A DNA stretch of 64,000 nt from an uncultured Collinsella sp. (GTDB lineage Bacteria > Actinomycetota > Coriobacteriia > Coriobacteriales > Coriobacteriaceae), in the NCBI GenBank assembly GCA_959026725.1, contig CAUFMG010000003.1, forward strand, positions 62,001 to 126,000, written 5' to 3'. The position numbers and the translations under genes are program-made. Numbering within the stretch: the stretch's first letter is position 1; every line of letters starts with the position of its first letter. Shown here one piece after another: positions 42,430 to 51,176 of the stretch. The notes beneath the pieces are model-generated. The model was not told the origin of the DNA. It did not search any database and worked only from the letters and a program-made list of their open reading frames with translations.

Positions 42430-42483
42430 TCACGCCAACGGGCGCAAACAGGAGCCCGGCATTCGTCTTGGCAAGCAGTTCAT
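42430..42483 (-). CDS. 17-residue cysteine-containing leader peptide of metY
   Basis: ATG at 42483 has AAAGGGAGG at good spacing. The peptide is MNCLPRRMPGSCLRPLA, with two Cys and two Met. The sequence CTCCTG inside it (42448-42453) can pair with CAGGAG just after its stop (42423-42428). A small upstream frame rich in the regulated amino acid, plus an alternative hairpin, is the logic of ribosome-dependent attenuation. Cysteine-sensing leader peptides occur before sulfur genes in other Actinobacteria. Confidence 0.5.
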   Translation of the reverse strand: MNCLPRRMPGSCLRPLA

Positions 42484-42642
42484 ATGCGGTCCTCCCTTTG
42501 ACATCCCGGTTCCGTGGTCGGCTTAATTACCTACCGCCTTTGTGTGTTTTGAATAGTACGAGCATTGTTTCGCTCGGTCAATCACTTAAAAGCGCTAACC
42601 TGTTATTGGTTTTTTAGATAGCTATCGAAAGGACGGGCACCG

Positions 42643-43545
42643 ATGACCCTCCAGCAGCTTCGTTTTCTGATCGCCGTGGCAGAGTCCGGCTCAATCAACG
42701 CCGCAGCTCAGCGCCTCTATACCGCTCAGTCCAACATCTCAAACGCCGTCAAAAGCCTAGAACAAGAGCTCCATCTGGAGATCTTTACGCGCTCCAGCCG
42801 CGGCGTCACGCTCACCAACGACGGCACCGAGCTTTTGGGCTATGCGCGCCAGGTCGTAGAGCAGGCCGACATGCTCGAGGCACGCTACGAGGACGGTGGC
42901 ACCCCGCAAGCCCGCCTCGCCATTTCCGCCCAGCACTACGCCTTTTCGGTCGAGGCCTTTGTCAACGTAGTCGAGTGCTGCCGCGACAGCAAGTTCGAGT
43001 TCATCATGCGCGAGACCACCACATCGCAGATCATCGATGACGTCCGTGCGTTTCGCAGCGATATCGGCATTCTGTATCTGGATGACTTTAACGCCCGCGT
43101 TCTGCAGAAGGCCTTCGCCGATGCCCGCGCAAGCTTCCATCCCCTATTCGACGCGACGGTCCACGTCTTCGTTAGCGAGCGCCACCCGCTCGCACGCCGC
43201 CCGCAACTGTCCCTTGCCGACCTCACGCCCTATACGCGCTACAGCTTTGAGCAGGGAACCTCAAACTCCTTCTATTACGCCGAGGAACCTTTTAGCTATA
43301 TCCCTTGCGACCGCAACATACGAATCTCAGACCGCGGAACACTTACTAACTTACTTATCACGTCGAACGGTTACACCCTGTCGACCGGTGTCCTCTCCAA
43401 TGAAATGCAATGGGGCATGGCATCGATCCCGCTAGCAGACGCCCCAACGATGCACGTTGGCTACATCATGCACGACGAGCGCAAGCCCTTTCTCCTCTTG
43501 CAGCAATACCTCGACGAGCTCAACCGCATCATCCATGCCAACTAA
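42643..43545 (+). CDS. LysR-family transcriptional regulator
   Basis: 300 residues. N-terminal helix-turn-helix: MTLQQLRFLIAVAESGSINAAAQRLYTAQSNISNAVKSLE, standard LysR residues 1-40. Effector domain from about 90 with SAQHYAFSVEAFVNV and a PHPLARRPQL-like segment (ERHPLARRPQL). It is divergent from metY, separated by 275 bases that hold the leader peptide and a GC-rich stretch, so control of metY (sulfur amino acids) is the simplest idea. The ligand is unknown. Confidence 0.9.
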   Translation: MTLQQLRFLIAVAESGSINAAAQRLYTAQSNISNAVKSLEQELHLEIFTRSSRGVTLTNDGTELLGYARQVVEQADMLEARYEDGGTPQARLAISAQHYAFSVEAFVNVVECCRDSKFEFIMRETTTSQIIDDVRAFRSDIGILYLDDFNARVLQKAFADARASFHPLFDATVHVFVSERHPLARRPQLSLADLTPYTRYSFEQGTSNSFYYAEEPFSYIPCDRNIRISDRGTLTNLLITSNGYTLSTGVLSNEMQWGMASIPLADAPTMHVGYIMHDERKPFLLLQQYLDELNRIIHAN

Positions 43546-43644
43546 CAGTCGGAAGACGGGGTAGAAATCGTAGATTGCTGGCCCCCGGCGGGCATGGCGC
43601 TACAATGGTCACTCACATGAAATGCACTCAACGAAAGGAAGCCC

Positions 43645-44130
43645 GTGAAGGTCATCATCTACACCGACGGCTCGGCCCGATCAAATCCGGGACGCGGCGG
43701 CTACGGCGCCGTGCTCAAATACACCAACCCCGCCGGCAAGACCTTCACCTCCGAGCTTTCGCGCGGCTACGCCAAGACCACCAACAACCGCATGGAACTC
43801 ATGGCGGTCATCGTGGCGCTCGAGGCGCTCAACCGCCCTTGCGAGGTCGAAGTCCATTCCGATTCGCAGTATGTCGTCAACGCCTTTAACAAGCACTGGA
43901 TCGACGGCTGGAAAAAGCGCGGATGGAAAACCGCCAACAAGCAGCCTGTCAAGAACCGCGATCTGTGGGAGCGCCTGCTCACCGCAAAGAGCAAACACAA
44001 AGTGGAGTTCATCTGGGTTAAGGGCCACGCCGGCCATGAGCTCAATGAGCGCTGCGACGAGCTTGCCACCACGGCGGCCGACGGCAGCAACCTCGATATC
44101 GACGCCGGCTTTAACGAGAGCGACCTGTAA
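43645..44130 (+). CDS. rnhA: Ribonuclease HI
   Basis: 161 residues from GTG at 43645 (GAAAGGAAGCCC upstream). Catalytic DEDD residues: D8 in IYTDGSARSNPGRGGYG, E in NNRMELMAVIVAL, D in VHSDSQYVVNAF and the last D in NERCDELA; the assisting His is in VKGHAGHELNE. It has the basic protrusion HWIDGWKKRGWKTA of HI-type enzymes. It removes RNA from RNA-DNA hybrids. The end carries a short acidic tail (NESDL). Confidence 0.95.
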   Translation: MKVIIYTDGSARSNPGRGGYGAVLKYTNPAGKTFTSELSRGYAKTTNNRMELMAVIVALEALNRPCEVEVHSDSQYVVNAFNKHWIDGWKKRGWKTANKQPVKNRDLWERLLTAKSKHKVEFIWVKGHAGHELNERCDELATTAADGSNLDIDAGFNESDL

Positions 44131-44203
44131 CGGCGTTTTCGCACGCTTTTGTGTCCTCCCGCGCTACACTCGTCCTGTAAGCCAAACAACGCAAGGGGGA
44201 CAC

Positions 44204-45310
44204 ATGTTGCGTATCGCAACCATCGGCACATCCATGATTACCGACGACTTTATCCAGGTCGTCAACGCCAACGACCAAGCCGCGTTTGTGGGCACGCTTT
44301 CACGCGACGCCAATCGCGGTACTGCCTTTACCGCCGAGCGCGGTGGTGAGCGAAACTTTACGTCACTCGATGAGCTTGCGGTAGCCGCCGACGTCGACGC
44401 CGTCTATATCGGCAGCCCTAACGCACTTCACTACGAGCAGGCCCTTGCCTGCATCGCCGGTGGCAAGCACGTCATCGTCGAGAAACCCTTCTGCGCCACC
44501 GAAGCGCAGGCGCTGGAAGTCTTCCGCGCTGCCGAGGCAGCAGGTGTCGTGGCCCTCGAAGCCATGCGTCCCCTCCACGATCCCGCCTTCCACGCCATCG
44601 AGGACGCCCTGGGCGAGATCGCCCCCATCCGCCGCGCCTCATTGCGCTTTGGCAAGTATTCCTCGCGCTACAACGAGATTCTCGCGGGACGCGCCACCAA
44701 TATCTTCGACTGCAATATGGCATCGGGTTCCCTCATGGACATTGGCGTCTACGCCGTCGAGCCCATGGTCGAGATTTTCGGCATGCCCTCCGGCCTTACG
44801 AGCATGACTACTCTGCTCGACCCCACCACGCGACAGCTCACGCACGGCCCCATCGACGGCTGCGGTTCCATCCTCGCCAGCTATGGCGGAGGCCGCATCT
44901 CCGTCGAGCTCGCGCACTCCAAAATTACGAATGACCTACTGCCCTCGCAGATCGAAGGCGAGCGTGGCACTATCCAGATTGACCATCTGTCAACGCCCCG
45001 CAACGTCCGCATCGACTATCGCGGCGACGTCGTACGCGGCTCGGCGACCGAGGCGCCGCGCGAACAGGGCGACAACGGCCGCGTGCTCGACCTGCCCAAA
45101 TCGAGCAACACCATGGAATACGAACTCACAGACTTTATCACCGCCATCGGCGGCATTGATAACGTCAAGGAAGAGATTTGGGAGACCCCGGCGGGACGCC
45201 ACGAGCTTGGCCACTACCGCGATGTCACGCTCGTCTCACTACGCATCATGGATGCCGTGCGTCAGCAGGCCGGCATAACCTTCCCGGCCGACGCAGGCAA
45301 GCAGGCATAG
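44204..45310 (+). CDS. Gfo/Idh/MocA-family oxidoreductase (second)
   Basis: 368 residues. AAGGGGG precedes the ATG at 44204. N-terminal RIATIGTSMITDDF replaces the usual GxGxxG loop with GTSMIT. Then come YIGSPNALHYEQALACIAGG and HVIVEKPFCA, with the catalytic Lys. The C-terminal half includes FDCNMASGSLMDIGVYAVEPM. The altered nucleotide loop suggests changed cofactor preference. It is followed two bases later by the acylphosphatase gene. Confidence 0.88.
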   Translation: MLRIATIGTSMITDDFIQVVNANDQAAFVGTLSRDANRGTAFTAERGGERNFTSLDELAVAADVDAVYIGSPNALHYEQALACIAGGKHVIVEKPFCATEAQALEVFRAAEAAGVVALEAMRPLHDPAFHAIEDALGEIAPIRRASLRFGKYSSRYNEILAGRATNIFDCNMASGSLMDIGVYAVEPMVEIFGMPSGLTSMTTLLDPTTRQLTHGPIDGCGSILASYGGGRISVELAHSKITNDLLPSQIEGERGTIQIDHLSTPRNVRIDYRGDVVRGSATEAPREQGDNGRVLDLPKSSNTMEYELTDFITAIGGIDNVKEEIWETPAGRHELGHYRDVTLVSLRIMDAVRQQAGITFPADAGKQA

Positions 45311-45312
45311 CG

Positions 45313-45723
45313 ATGGGCCTCTTCGATACGTTCTTCTCCAGCGTCACCGGCGGCAGTCGAGAGCCTCAAAAACCGTCAAACGTCGAGCTCGAGCTGCGCC
45401 GCAGGCTTACCGTGCTTGCAAGCGACGAGGCCACTCAAGACACTCCCCTGCGTTATTTCCTGCGCTGGGCGGGGCAAGTCCAAGGCGTTGGTTTTCGCTT
45501 TACCAACACCAACCTCGCGCAGGCACGCGCACTCACCGGCTGGGTGCGTAACATGGAAGACGGCTCAGTCGAGATGGAGATACAGGGAGCTCCGGCAGAC
45601 ATCCTATCTCATCTCGAGGCACTTCATGCCTCCTACGAGCGCATGGGAACGCGTTTTCGCCTTGTAGATGCCCAGGCCCGAGCCCCACTTGCCAATGAAG
45701 ACGGTTTCAGTCCTCATTATTAG
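45313..45723 (+). CDS. Acylphosphatase with N-terminal extension
   Basis: 136 residues. The acylphosphatase domain occupies about 48-125: WAGQVQGVGFRFTNTNLAQA with the phosphate-binding GxVQGVGFR loop and catalytic Arg, then ALTGWVRNMEDGSVEMEIQG with the essential Asn. Typical enzymes have about 90 residues; the first 45 here (LFDTFFSSVTGGSREPQKPS) look flexible. It hydrolyses acyl phosphates such as carbamoyl or acetyl phosphate. It is coupled to the upstream oxidoreductase gene by two bases. Confidence 0.88.
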   Translation: MGLFDTFFSSVTGGSREPQKPSNVELELRRRLTVLASDEATQDTPLRYFLRWAGQVQGVGFRFTNTNLAQARALTGWVRNMEDGSVEMEIQGAPADILSHLEALHASYERMGTRFRLVDAQARAPLANEDGFSPHY

Positions 45724-45784
45724 TATTGTGTGCTAAATACGGTATCATTTACCTACGACCGTTGATAGAAAAGAGGCGAGGCGC

Positions 45785-46165
45785 ATGGCGGTGCAAAGAA
45801 GGAATACCAGGCAGCGAAAGCTGGTTCTTGACGCCGTGCGCCAAAGCTACAACCATCCCACCGCCGACGAAATCTACAACGTCGTGCGCGCACAGGATGA
45901 CAAAATCAGCCGTGGCACGGTCTACCGCAACCTCAACCTCCTGGCCGATGCCGGGGAGATCCTCTCCATCAAGACACCAGGCGGCAGCCGCTTCGATCGC
46001 ACGATCGAGCCGCATGCGCATATCATCTGCACCTCGTGCAGCCGCGTCATCGATGTACCGCTCCCCTTCGATGCCCAACTCGACACCAAGGCGTCCGAGC
46101 AAATCGGTTGGAGCGTCATCTCGCACTACACCATCTTCGAGGGTCTCTGCCCCGACTGCCGGTAG
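45785..46165 (+). CDS. Fur-family metalloregulator (PerR/Fur type)
   Basis: 126 residues. Winged helix: RRNTRQRKLVLDAVRQS, HPTADEIYNVV and recognition helix ISRGTVYRNLNLLADAGEI. Metal and dimer domain: HAHIICTSCSRVID gives the first CxxC, and LCPDCR at the C-terminus the second, so a structural zinc site is complete. The regulatory His cluster around RFDRTIEPHAH is short. The wholly intact CxxC pair fits PerR or Fur. The target is unknown; AT-rich DNA lies upstream. Confidence 0.9.
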   Translation: MAVQRRNTRQRKLVLDAVRQSYNHPTADEIYNVVRAQDDKISRGTVYRNLNLLADAGEILSIKTPGGSRFDRTIEPHAHIICTSCSRVIDVPLPFDAQLDTKASEQIGWSVISHYTIFEGLCPDCR

Positions 46166-46180
46166 ATGTTTGGGACATGT

Positions 46181-46978
46181 CTACTCAGCAAGTAGACGAC
46201 GCAGCTCTTCTTCGACCGTGCGCACGTAGCGGACGCGGTCGTTGATGCCACGCATAGAGGGGTTACAGCTCTCCATCAGATAGGGATGGCCCACGACGTT
46301 GAGCATGTCGCGATCGTTCTCATTGTCGCCAAACGCCATCATCTCATCGGGCGAAATACCCAGGGCACGACCGTAATCGGCAAGCGCGGAGCCCTTGCCC
46401 GAACCGAAACCGATAAAGTCCGTCCATTCGGTTCCCGACGTCATCACGTCGACACGGTCGCTAAAGAGGCGCTCAAAATGCTCCAGCGCCGCCGGCTGAT
46501 CAACCTCGGGCGTCTGGAAGGCAATCTTAATGACGTCCTCGTCGATGTCCTCGGGACGGTCGACCACCGCCACATCGCAGTGGACCTCATAGCGCAAATG
46601 GTCGACGAACGCATCATTGCCGCTCATGGTGTAGAGGTGCCCCTCGCACGAAAGGGTCACGTCGGCATGGGGATACGCAACCACGGCATTCGCGATATCC
46701 ATAGCAAGGCCGCGCTCCATGGAACGCTTGACAACAGCACGTCCCTCGCTCATCACCAGGGCTCCGTTTTCGCATACATATGCGAGCTCATCGGCCACCG
46801 GGGCAAACAGGTGGCGCAAGCTCGCATATTGACGGCCGCTCGCCGGCATAAACACGATACCGCGACGATGCAGCTCATCGATAAGCTCAAAGGCCTCGGA
46901 ACGCGGCTCGCGCTCCCCCGGATGCAGCAACGTGCCATCCAAATCGCAGGCGATCAGCTTGATTCCCTCAAGACCCAT
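46181..46978 (-). CDS. Cof-type HAD phosphatase (third HAD protein)
   Basis: 265 residues from the ATG at 46978 (GGGGGAAG upstream). Motif I IKLIACDLDGTLLHPGE, motif II PASGRQYASLRHLF, and MMAFGDNENDRDMLNVVG as the terminal acidic motif. Type IIB cap between them. Such enzymes dephosphorylate small phospho-metabolites. It lies downstream of the SlyD/UreE-like pair with an 83-base gap and may share their transcript. Confidence 0.88.
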   Translation of the reverse strand: MGLEGIKLIACDLDGTLLHPGEREPRSEAFELIDELHRRGIVFMPASGRQYASLRHLFAPVADELAYVCENGALVMSEGRAVVKRSMERGLAMDIANAVVAYPHADVTLSCEGHLYTMSGNDAFVDHLRYEVHCDVAVVDRPEDIDEDVIKIAFQTPEVDQPAALEHFERLFSDRVDVMTSGTEWTDFIGFGSGKGSALADYGRALGISPDEMMAFGDNENDRDMLNVVGHPYLMESCNPSMRGINDRVRYVRTVEEELRRLLAE

Positions 46979-47061
46979 ACGCTTCCCCCAAAGCCTCCTA
47001 TCAACAGCAAGACGGACCTTGATTGGTCGCCCCTCAAAGCCCGTCTTGCGCATACGCGCGC

Positions 47062-47640
47062 TTAGCCGCGCGTCTTTTTTACGATGGTAAAGTCGGGAGC
47101 CATGCTCACGACGACCTCCGCCGCACTCGACGCAAAGCGCCGGCTGGCATCGAGCTCACGTGTGACCACCGAGAGCCGAACACCCTCGACACCCCGGAGC
47201 ATGCGGCCCAAAACAGGCTGCACCGGCGTATACATGCGCACGGTATGCTCGTCCGAGTCGCCCCGGAAGAGCGGCGCATGCATGTTGCCGATCTCCCAGC
47301 ACGCATGCGCGAGCGCAATCGGATCCATGCGGTCGACTTCGACCAAATAAACCTCGGCGCTGCGCAGGCGCACGACAACCGCCACAGGCACCACGCCCGA
47401 ACGGTCAATGGCGAGCACGTCGCCATCGGCAAGACGACCGCCGTCGGCAGCATCCAGCCGAACATCGACCGTGCGCCCCAGCTCCGTCGCGCCCACAAAC
47501 GCACATACATCGGCCTGGTCCCAATCGAGCAGTAGCTCATCGGCCTCAAAGACACCGCCCAGCTCCCGGCGAAGCAGGAGTTCATAGGACGGATCGTTGA
47601 GATTTCCCAAACATGTCGTCGAAACCAAGCGTTCAGGCAT
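47062..47640 (-). CDS. UreE-like metallochaperone without urease
   Basis: 192 residues. The peptide-binding N-terminal part contains the GRTVDVRLDAADGGRLADGD segment and LAIDRSGVVPVAVV. The C-terminal ferredoxin-like part carries ALAHACWEIGNMHAPLFRG, which matches the UreE signature where a His binds nickel between subunits. The His-rich tail of many UreE proteins is missing. No urease structural or ureFG genes occur in this window. It is three bases from a SlyD-like gene, so nickel delivery to another enzyme is a reasonable guess. Confidence 0.72.
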   Translation of the reverse strand: MPERLVSTTCLGNLNDPSYELLLRRELGGVFEADELLLDWDQADVCAFVGATELGRTVDVRLDAADGGRLADGDVLAIDRSGVVPVAVVVRLRSAEVYLVEVDRMDPIALAHACWEIGNMHAPLFRGDSDEHTVRMYTPVQPVLGRMLRGVEGVRLSVVTRELDASRRFASSAAEVVVSMAPDFTIVKKTRG

Positions 47641-47643
47641 ACT

Positions 47644-48072
47644 CTAACCCTCGACCTCGACGAGCTCGATATCAAAGTTGAGGTCCTTGCCGGCCAGCTC
47701 GTGGTTGGCGTCGAGCGTCACGGCCTCGGGCGTCACGTCAATGACGACGGCGGGGACGGGCATACCGCTCGGCGTGGACAGGAAGAGCTTCATGCCCTTC
47801 TCGATCTGCTCGATGTTGGGAACCTGCTCGGCCGGGAAGGTCAGAACCATCTCGGGATTGTGCTCGCCGTAGGCATCGGCAGCAGGAATGTGCACGGTCT
47901 TCTTCTCGCCCACCTGCATGTCGACAACAGCGGCGTCGAAGCCCTTGATCATCTGACCGGCACCGCAGGTGAACTCCAGCGGCTCGCCGCGATCGTAGGA
48001 GCTATCGAACTGCGTGCCGTCGTCGAGCGTGCCGCGATAATGGGTCTTGACCTTCTTGCCCTGGTTGGACAT
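47644..48072 (-). CDS. SlyD-like FKBP peptidyl-prolyl isomerase
   Basis: 142 residues from the ATG at 48072 (GGAGGTTACC upstream). It opens KKVKTHYRGTLDDGTQFDSS with LEFTCGAGQMIKGFDAAVVDM, the FK506-binding half. The IF (insert-in-flap) chaperone domain follows (about 68-120: HIPAADAYGEHNPEMVLTFP). Unlike E. coli SlyD there is no Cys/His-rich metal tail, though a few His and Met remain. It refolds nascent proteins; in E. coli the SlyD metal tail also donates nickel. The UreE-like gene follows three bases later. Confidence 0.88.
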   Translation of the reverse strand: MSNQGKKVKTHYRGTLDDGTQFDSSYDRGEPLEFTCGAGQMIKGFDAAVVDMQVGEKKTVHIPAADAYGEHNPEMVLTFPAEQVPNIEQIEKGMKLFLSTPSGMPVPAVVIDVTPEAVTLDANHELAGKDLNFDIELVEVEG

Positions 48073-48192
48073 GGTAACCTCCGTGATAAGGGCGGCGCAC
48101 AACGCAGGCCGCCGTGAACATATGGCGCTAACTATACCCTAGTCATACAATTCAATGACAGTTTGCAAAGAAACGCTGCAACCGGAGGAACC

Positions 48193-49206
48193 ATGGCATA
48201 TCCCGTATTTGACCTACACTGCGACACCGCCGACCGAATCGGCTGGGCCACGCTCGATCTCGACCTGCGCTTTACCGCCGGCACCGACGGTTATTTCCCC
48301 GGCGACGAAACGCATCCGCAAGATTTCGACCTCATCGAGGGCAACGCCTGCGCCATCTCGCTCGCAAAGATCGGCAACACGCCGTGGGCACAGTGCTTCG
48401 CCACGTTTGTCCCCGACGAGATTCCCACCGCCCACGCTGCGCGCTTCCAGGCGCAAATCATGGCGCACATGAGCGGCCAGGCAATGCTCAACCACGACCG
48501 CATGGTCAACGTACGCAGCGCCGCTGACATTCGCCCTGCGCTCAAAGACGGCAAGGTCACCTGCATCCACACCATCGAAAACGCCACGTTCTTTGCCGAG
48601 GACCCCGCGCTGATCGAGGTACTCAAGAGCCTGGGCGTACTCATGTCATCACTCAGCTGGAACGCGCAGGGACCGCTCGCGAGCGGGCACGATACCCACG
48701 CCGGCCTCACCGCCGCCGGCATCGAGGCACTTACGCAGATGGAGCACGCCGGCATGGTACTCGACGTCTCCCACCTCAACGATGAGTGCTTTGACGAGGT
48801 CGTCGCCCACGCCACGCGCCCCTTCGTCGCCAGTCACTCCAACTCCCGTGCGGTTTGCGGCGTCAAGCGCAATCTCACCGACGACCAGTTCCGCACCATT
48901 CGCGATATGGGCGGTATCGTCGGCCTCAACTACTGCAGCGAGTTCCTTTCCAACGACGCAACCGACAAGACCGCCGCAGACGTCACCTTCGACCAGCTGG
49001 CGGCACATATCGAGCACTGGCTCGACCTGGGCGGCGAGGACGTCATCGCGCTCGGCGGCGACTGGGACGGCGCCACGGTGCCTGCTTTCCTCTCCGATGC
49101 CAGCAAGATGCCCGAGTTCCAGAACATGCTCTCCAAGCACTTTGGCAAGACCGTGATGCAAAAGCTCTGCAGCGACAACGCGCTTGCCTTCTTTGAGCGT
49201 TATTAA
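48193..49206 (+). CDS. Membrane dipeptidase family (M19) zinc peptidase
   Basis: 337 residues from the ATG at 48193 (CGGAGGAACC upstream). Renal-dipeptidase-type TIM barrel: PVFDLHCDTADR gives the HxD ligands, the bridging Glu is in CIHTIENATFF, and further ligands are in DVSHLNDECF and RPFVASHSNSRAVC. GIVGLNYCSEFL and ALGGDWDGA complete the site. It is cytosolic here, with no signal peptide. It cleaves dipeptides and would use peptides brought in by the Opp system. A 12-bp hairpin stem (49223-49234/49247-49258) follows. Confidence 0.92.
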   Translation: MAYPVFDLHCDTADRIGWATLDLDLRFTAGTDGYFPGDETHPQDFDLIEGNACAISLAKIGNTPWAQCFATFVPDEIPTAHAARFQAQIMAHMSGQAMLNHDRMVNVRSAADIRPALKDGKVTCIHTIENATFFAEDPALIEVLKSLGVLMSSLSWNAQGPLASGHDTHAGLTAAGIEALTQMEHAGMVLDVSHLNDECFDEVVAHATRPFVASHSNSRAVCGVKRNLTDDQFRTIRDMGGIVGLNYCSEFLSNDATDKTAADVTFDQLAAHIEHWLDLGGEDVIALGGDWDGATVPAFLSDASKMPEFQNMLSKHFGKTVMQKLCSDNALAFFERY

Positions 49207-49222
49207 TTTCACATCCCTTGAG

Positions 49223-49258
49223 CGGGCCGGCATGCCGAACGGTCGACATGCCGGCCCG
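49223..49258. terminator. Hairpin between M19 dipeptidase and YgjP-like genes
   Basis: CGGGCCGGCATG and its exact complement are separated by 12 bases. The following sequence lacks a T run, so termination is uncertain; it may be a stabilising structure. Confidence 0.5.
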
Positions 49259-49280
49259 TCCCCAATCTGAAGGACCGCTT

Positions 49281-50057
49281 TTGACGCAGCAATTTACGTT
49301 TTTCCTACCCCGACCGGATGGCACGTCCTTGCCCGTCGTCGTTACCAAAAAGCGCGTCAAGAACTTCAACCTACGCGTCACATCGAGCGGTGAGGTCCAC
49401 GCCAGCGCACCGATCGGCGCCAGCCGTGAGCGTATCGAAGCGTTTGTGAAGCGCAACAACGCCTGGATTATCAGCCGACTTGCCCAGCGCGAGCAACGTC
49501 AGGCGACGGCGAGAGAGCCGCTCAGCCCCTCGTCCATCATTGCGCTTTGGAGCAAACCCATCACGGTACAAGATGCGCTCGATCACAACTTTACATCACC
49601 CGCACCGCGGCCCAAGCAGGCCACCTTCGCAAGTTTTATGGGTACCGACGAATCGGACGAAGGCCCACAGGCCAAGCGGCGCGCAATCCTCGACGGCCTA
49701 ACGTCCGACGAGCTCCAGACACGCATCGACCAACTCTATGCATCCGAGGTCACCGCAGCGCTACGCGATATGGTGCGCGCATACGAAATCGCAATGGGCG
49801 TCACCGTTTCCCGCGTCTCCGTGCGCAGTATGAAAACACGTTGGGGATCATGCACGCCCAAGACCGGAGCTATTCGCATCGCACGCGAACTTGCCGCTTA
49901 TCCCATCGAGTGTCTCGACATGGTTGTCGCCCACGAGCTCGTCCACTTGCTCGAACCAAGCCACAATCAGCGGTTTCACGCCCTGCTCGACACGTACTGC
50001 CCCAACAATAGAGCTCTGTCGCAGCGGCTCAAGCAGCCACCCATAGAGACGTATTAG
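49281..50057 (+). CDS. YgjP/SprT-like zinc metalloprotease
   Basis: 258 residues from TTG at 49281 (GAAGGACCGC upstream). The N-terminal beta region has VKNFNLRVTSSGEVHASAP, a DUF45 marker. A ZnMc motif HELVHLLEPSHNQRF near residue 225 gives HExxH plus the third His, followed by FHALLDTYCPN. RSMKTRWGSCTPKTGAIR is the WGSC signature of YgjP-like enzymes. Substrate and role are unknown. About 60 residues between the two parts are variable and Pro-rich. Confidence 0.87.
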   Translation: MTQQFTFFLPRPDGTSLPVVVTKKRVKNFNLRVTSSGEVHASAPIGASRERIEAFVKRNNAWIISRLAQREQRQATAREPLSPSSIIALWSKPITVQDALDHNFTSPAPRPKQATFASFMGTDESDEGPQAKRRAILDGLTSDELQTRIDQLYASEVTAALRDMVRAYEIAMGVTVSRVSVRSMKTRWGSCTPKTGAIRIARELAAYPIECLDMVVAHELVHLLEPSHNQRFHALLDTYCPNNRALSQRLKQPPIETY

Positions 50058-50063
50058 AACCGG

Positions 50064-50549
50064 TTAGCGCACGCGCTCGATCTCGACACCGCAACTTGCC
50101 AGGGGCAGGCCAACAGGTGCCCACGGCTTATCGAGCTTTATACGCACACCAAGCAGCGAGGGATAGCGGCGCAGCAGCATCTGGGCTGTCCCCTCGGCTG
50201 CCGCCTCGATGAGTTTAAACGTATGCTCGCGCAGATAGCCATCGACATCGTGGCACACCGAGCCGTAGTCAATCGAGGCGTCCAGGTTATCGTGCTCCCC
50301 CGCTGCACGCAGGTCGGCATAGAGCACCAAGGACACGATGAACTTCTGGCCCAGCGCGTTCTCTTCGGGATACACGCCGTGGTTGGCAAAGACCTCGAGA
50401 CCGTCGATAGTAATGCGATCGGCATGGCGCAGATCGTCATAGCTCACGTGGGGCACCGCCGTTGCGGTGGATATTTTGCCCCTTTCACGGCGGGCGAGCT
50501 CGGCACCTTCAGTCTTGGTTGCATTCTCGGGCAGTTTTTTGTTACTCAT
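50064..50549 (-). CDS. folB: Dihydroneopterin aldolase (FolB)
   Basis: 161 residues. The FolB domain occupies about 45-161: RITIDGLEVFANHGVYPEENALGQKF contains the pterin-binding Glu, and SIDYGSVCHDVDGYLRE and FKLIEAAAEGTAQMLLRRYP the rest. The normal protein is about 120 residues; the first 42 here are a charged extension (PENATKTEGAELARRERGK). It makes 6-hydroxymethyl-dihydropterin in folate synthesis and is cotranscribed with folE through the HD gene. Confidence 0.9.
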   Translation of the reverse strand: MSNKKLPENATKTEGAELARRERGKISTATAVPHVSYDDLRHADRITIDGLEVFANHGVYPEENALGQKFIVSLVLYADLRAAGEHDNLDASIDYGSVCHDVDGYLREHTFKLIEAAAEGTAQMLLRRYPSLLGVRIKLDKPWAPVGLPLASCGVEIERVR

Positions 50550-50592
50550 CGCGATCGTCTCCTTCGTTTAGAACCCCGACCGCGCAAACTAA

Positions 50593-51174
50593 CTACACGC
50601 GAATCGACAGGTTCTTTTTATCGTCGCTCCAGTTGCAAGCATTGCGCGCGGGGCATGCAAAGCAGGCGCGCGACGCTTTGTCGGCTGCGTAGAGCAGACG
50701 CTCAAGCGGTTGGCTGTTCACGCGCAGCTTTCGATGGCCCAGAATGGCCGTCTTAATGGCTGCGGCATCGGCCGGCTCAAACGCCACGTCATCGGGCATG
50801 CCGGCGAGTATTGCATCAGCGACGCGCTCGCTTGCAACATCATGGGATATACCCGATTCATACTGTTCATCTTTGCCGATATCGTGAAGAAGTGCCGTGG
50901 CGTAGATGACCTCGCGGTCAAACTCGAGCTGTTCCTCGAGATTCTTGATCCACATAATACGGGCGACATCCAGCAGGTGGTCAATACCGTGGCGGCAGAA
51001 GATGCGCCCCGATTCCAACTGTGCAATGTTGCCCAGGTGCCGCCGGAACAGACCGTTGGCACAGATGTAATCAATGCGAGGCATGACACCAAAAGGCGCC
51101 AGACCCGAAGCCATAAAACCGCGACGCGGCGTTCCCTCGTCAGTATTCGATGTAAAGTCGTTGACGACTCTCAT
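50593..51174 (-). CDS. HD-domain metal-dependent phosphohydrolase
   Basis: 193 residues. HD motif: CRHGIDHLLDVARIMWI, then YATALLHDIGKDEQYE (the HD pair), followed by AILGHRKLRV and LLYAADKASRACF. A Cys-rich end (CFACPARNACNW) could bind zinc. It lies between folE and folB with gaps of two and forty-three bases. Since bacteria need a phosphatase for dihydroneopterin triphosphate, a role there is a plausible guess; HD enzymes act on nucleotides. No direct evidence. Confidence 0.85.
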   Translation of the reverse strand: MRVVNDFTSNTDEGTPRRGFMASGLAPFGVMPRIDYICANGLFRRHLGNIAQLESGRIFCRHGIDHLLDVARIMWIKNLEEQLEFDREVIYATALLHDIGKDEQYESGISHDVASERVADAILAGMPDDVAFEPADAAAIKTAILGHRKLRVNSQPLERLLYAADKASRACFACPARNACNWSDDKKNLSIRV

Positions 51175-51176
51175 AG

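Noticed and set aside
42484..42600. Possible SAM riboswitch upstream of metY
   Set aside because: I could not fit the conserved core of SAM-I, SAM-II or SMK classes; the leader-peptide model explains the region better.
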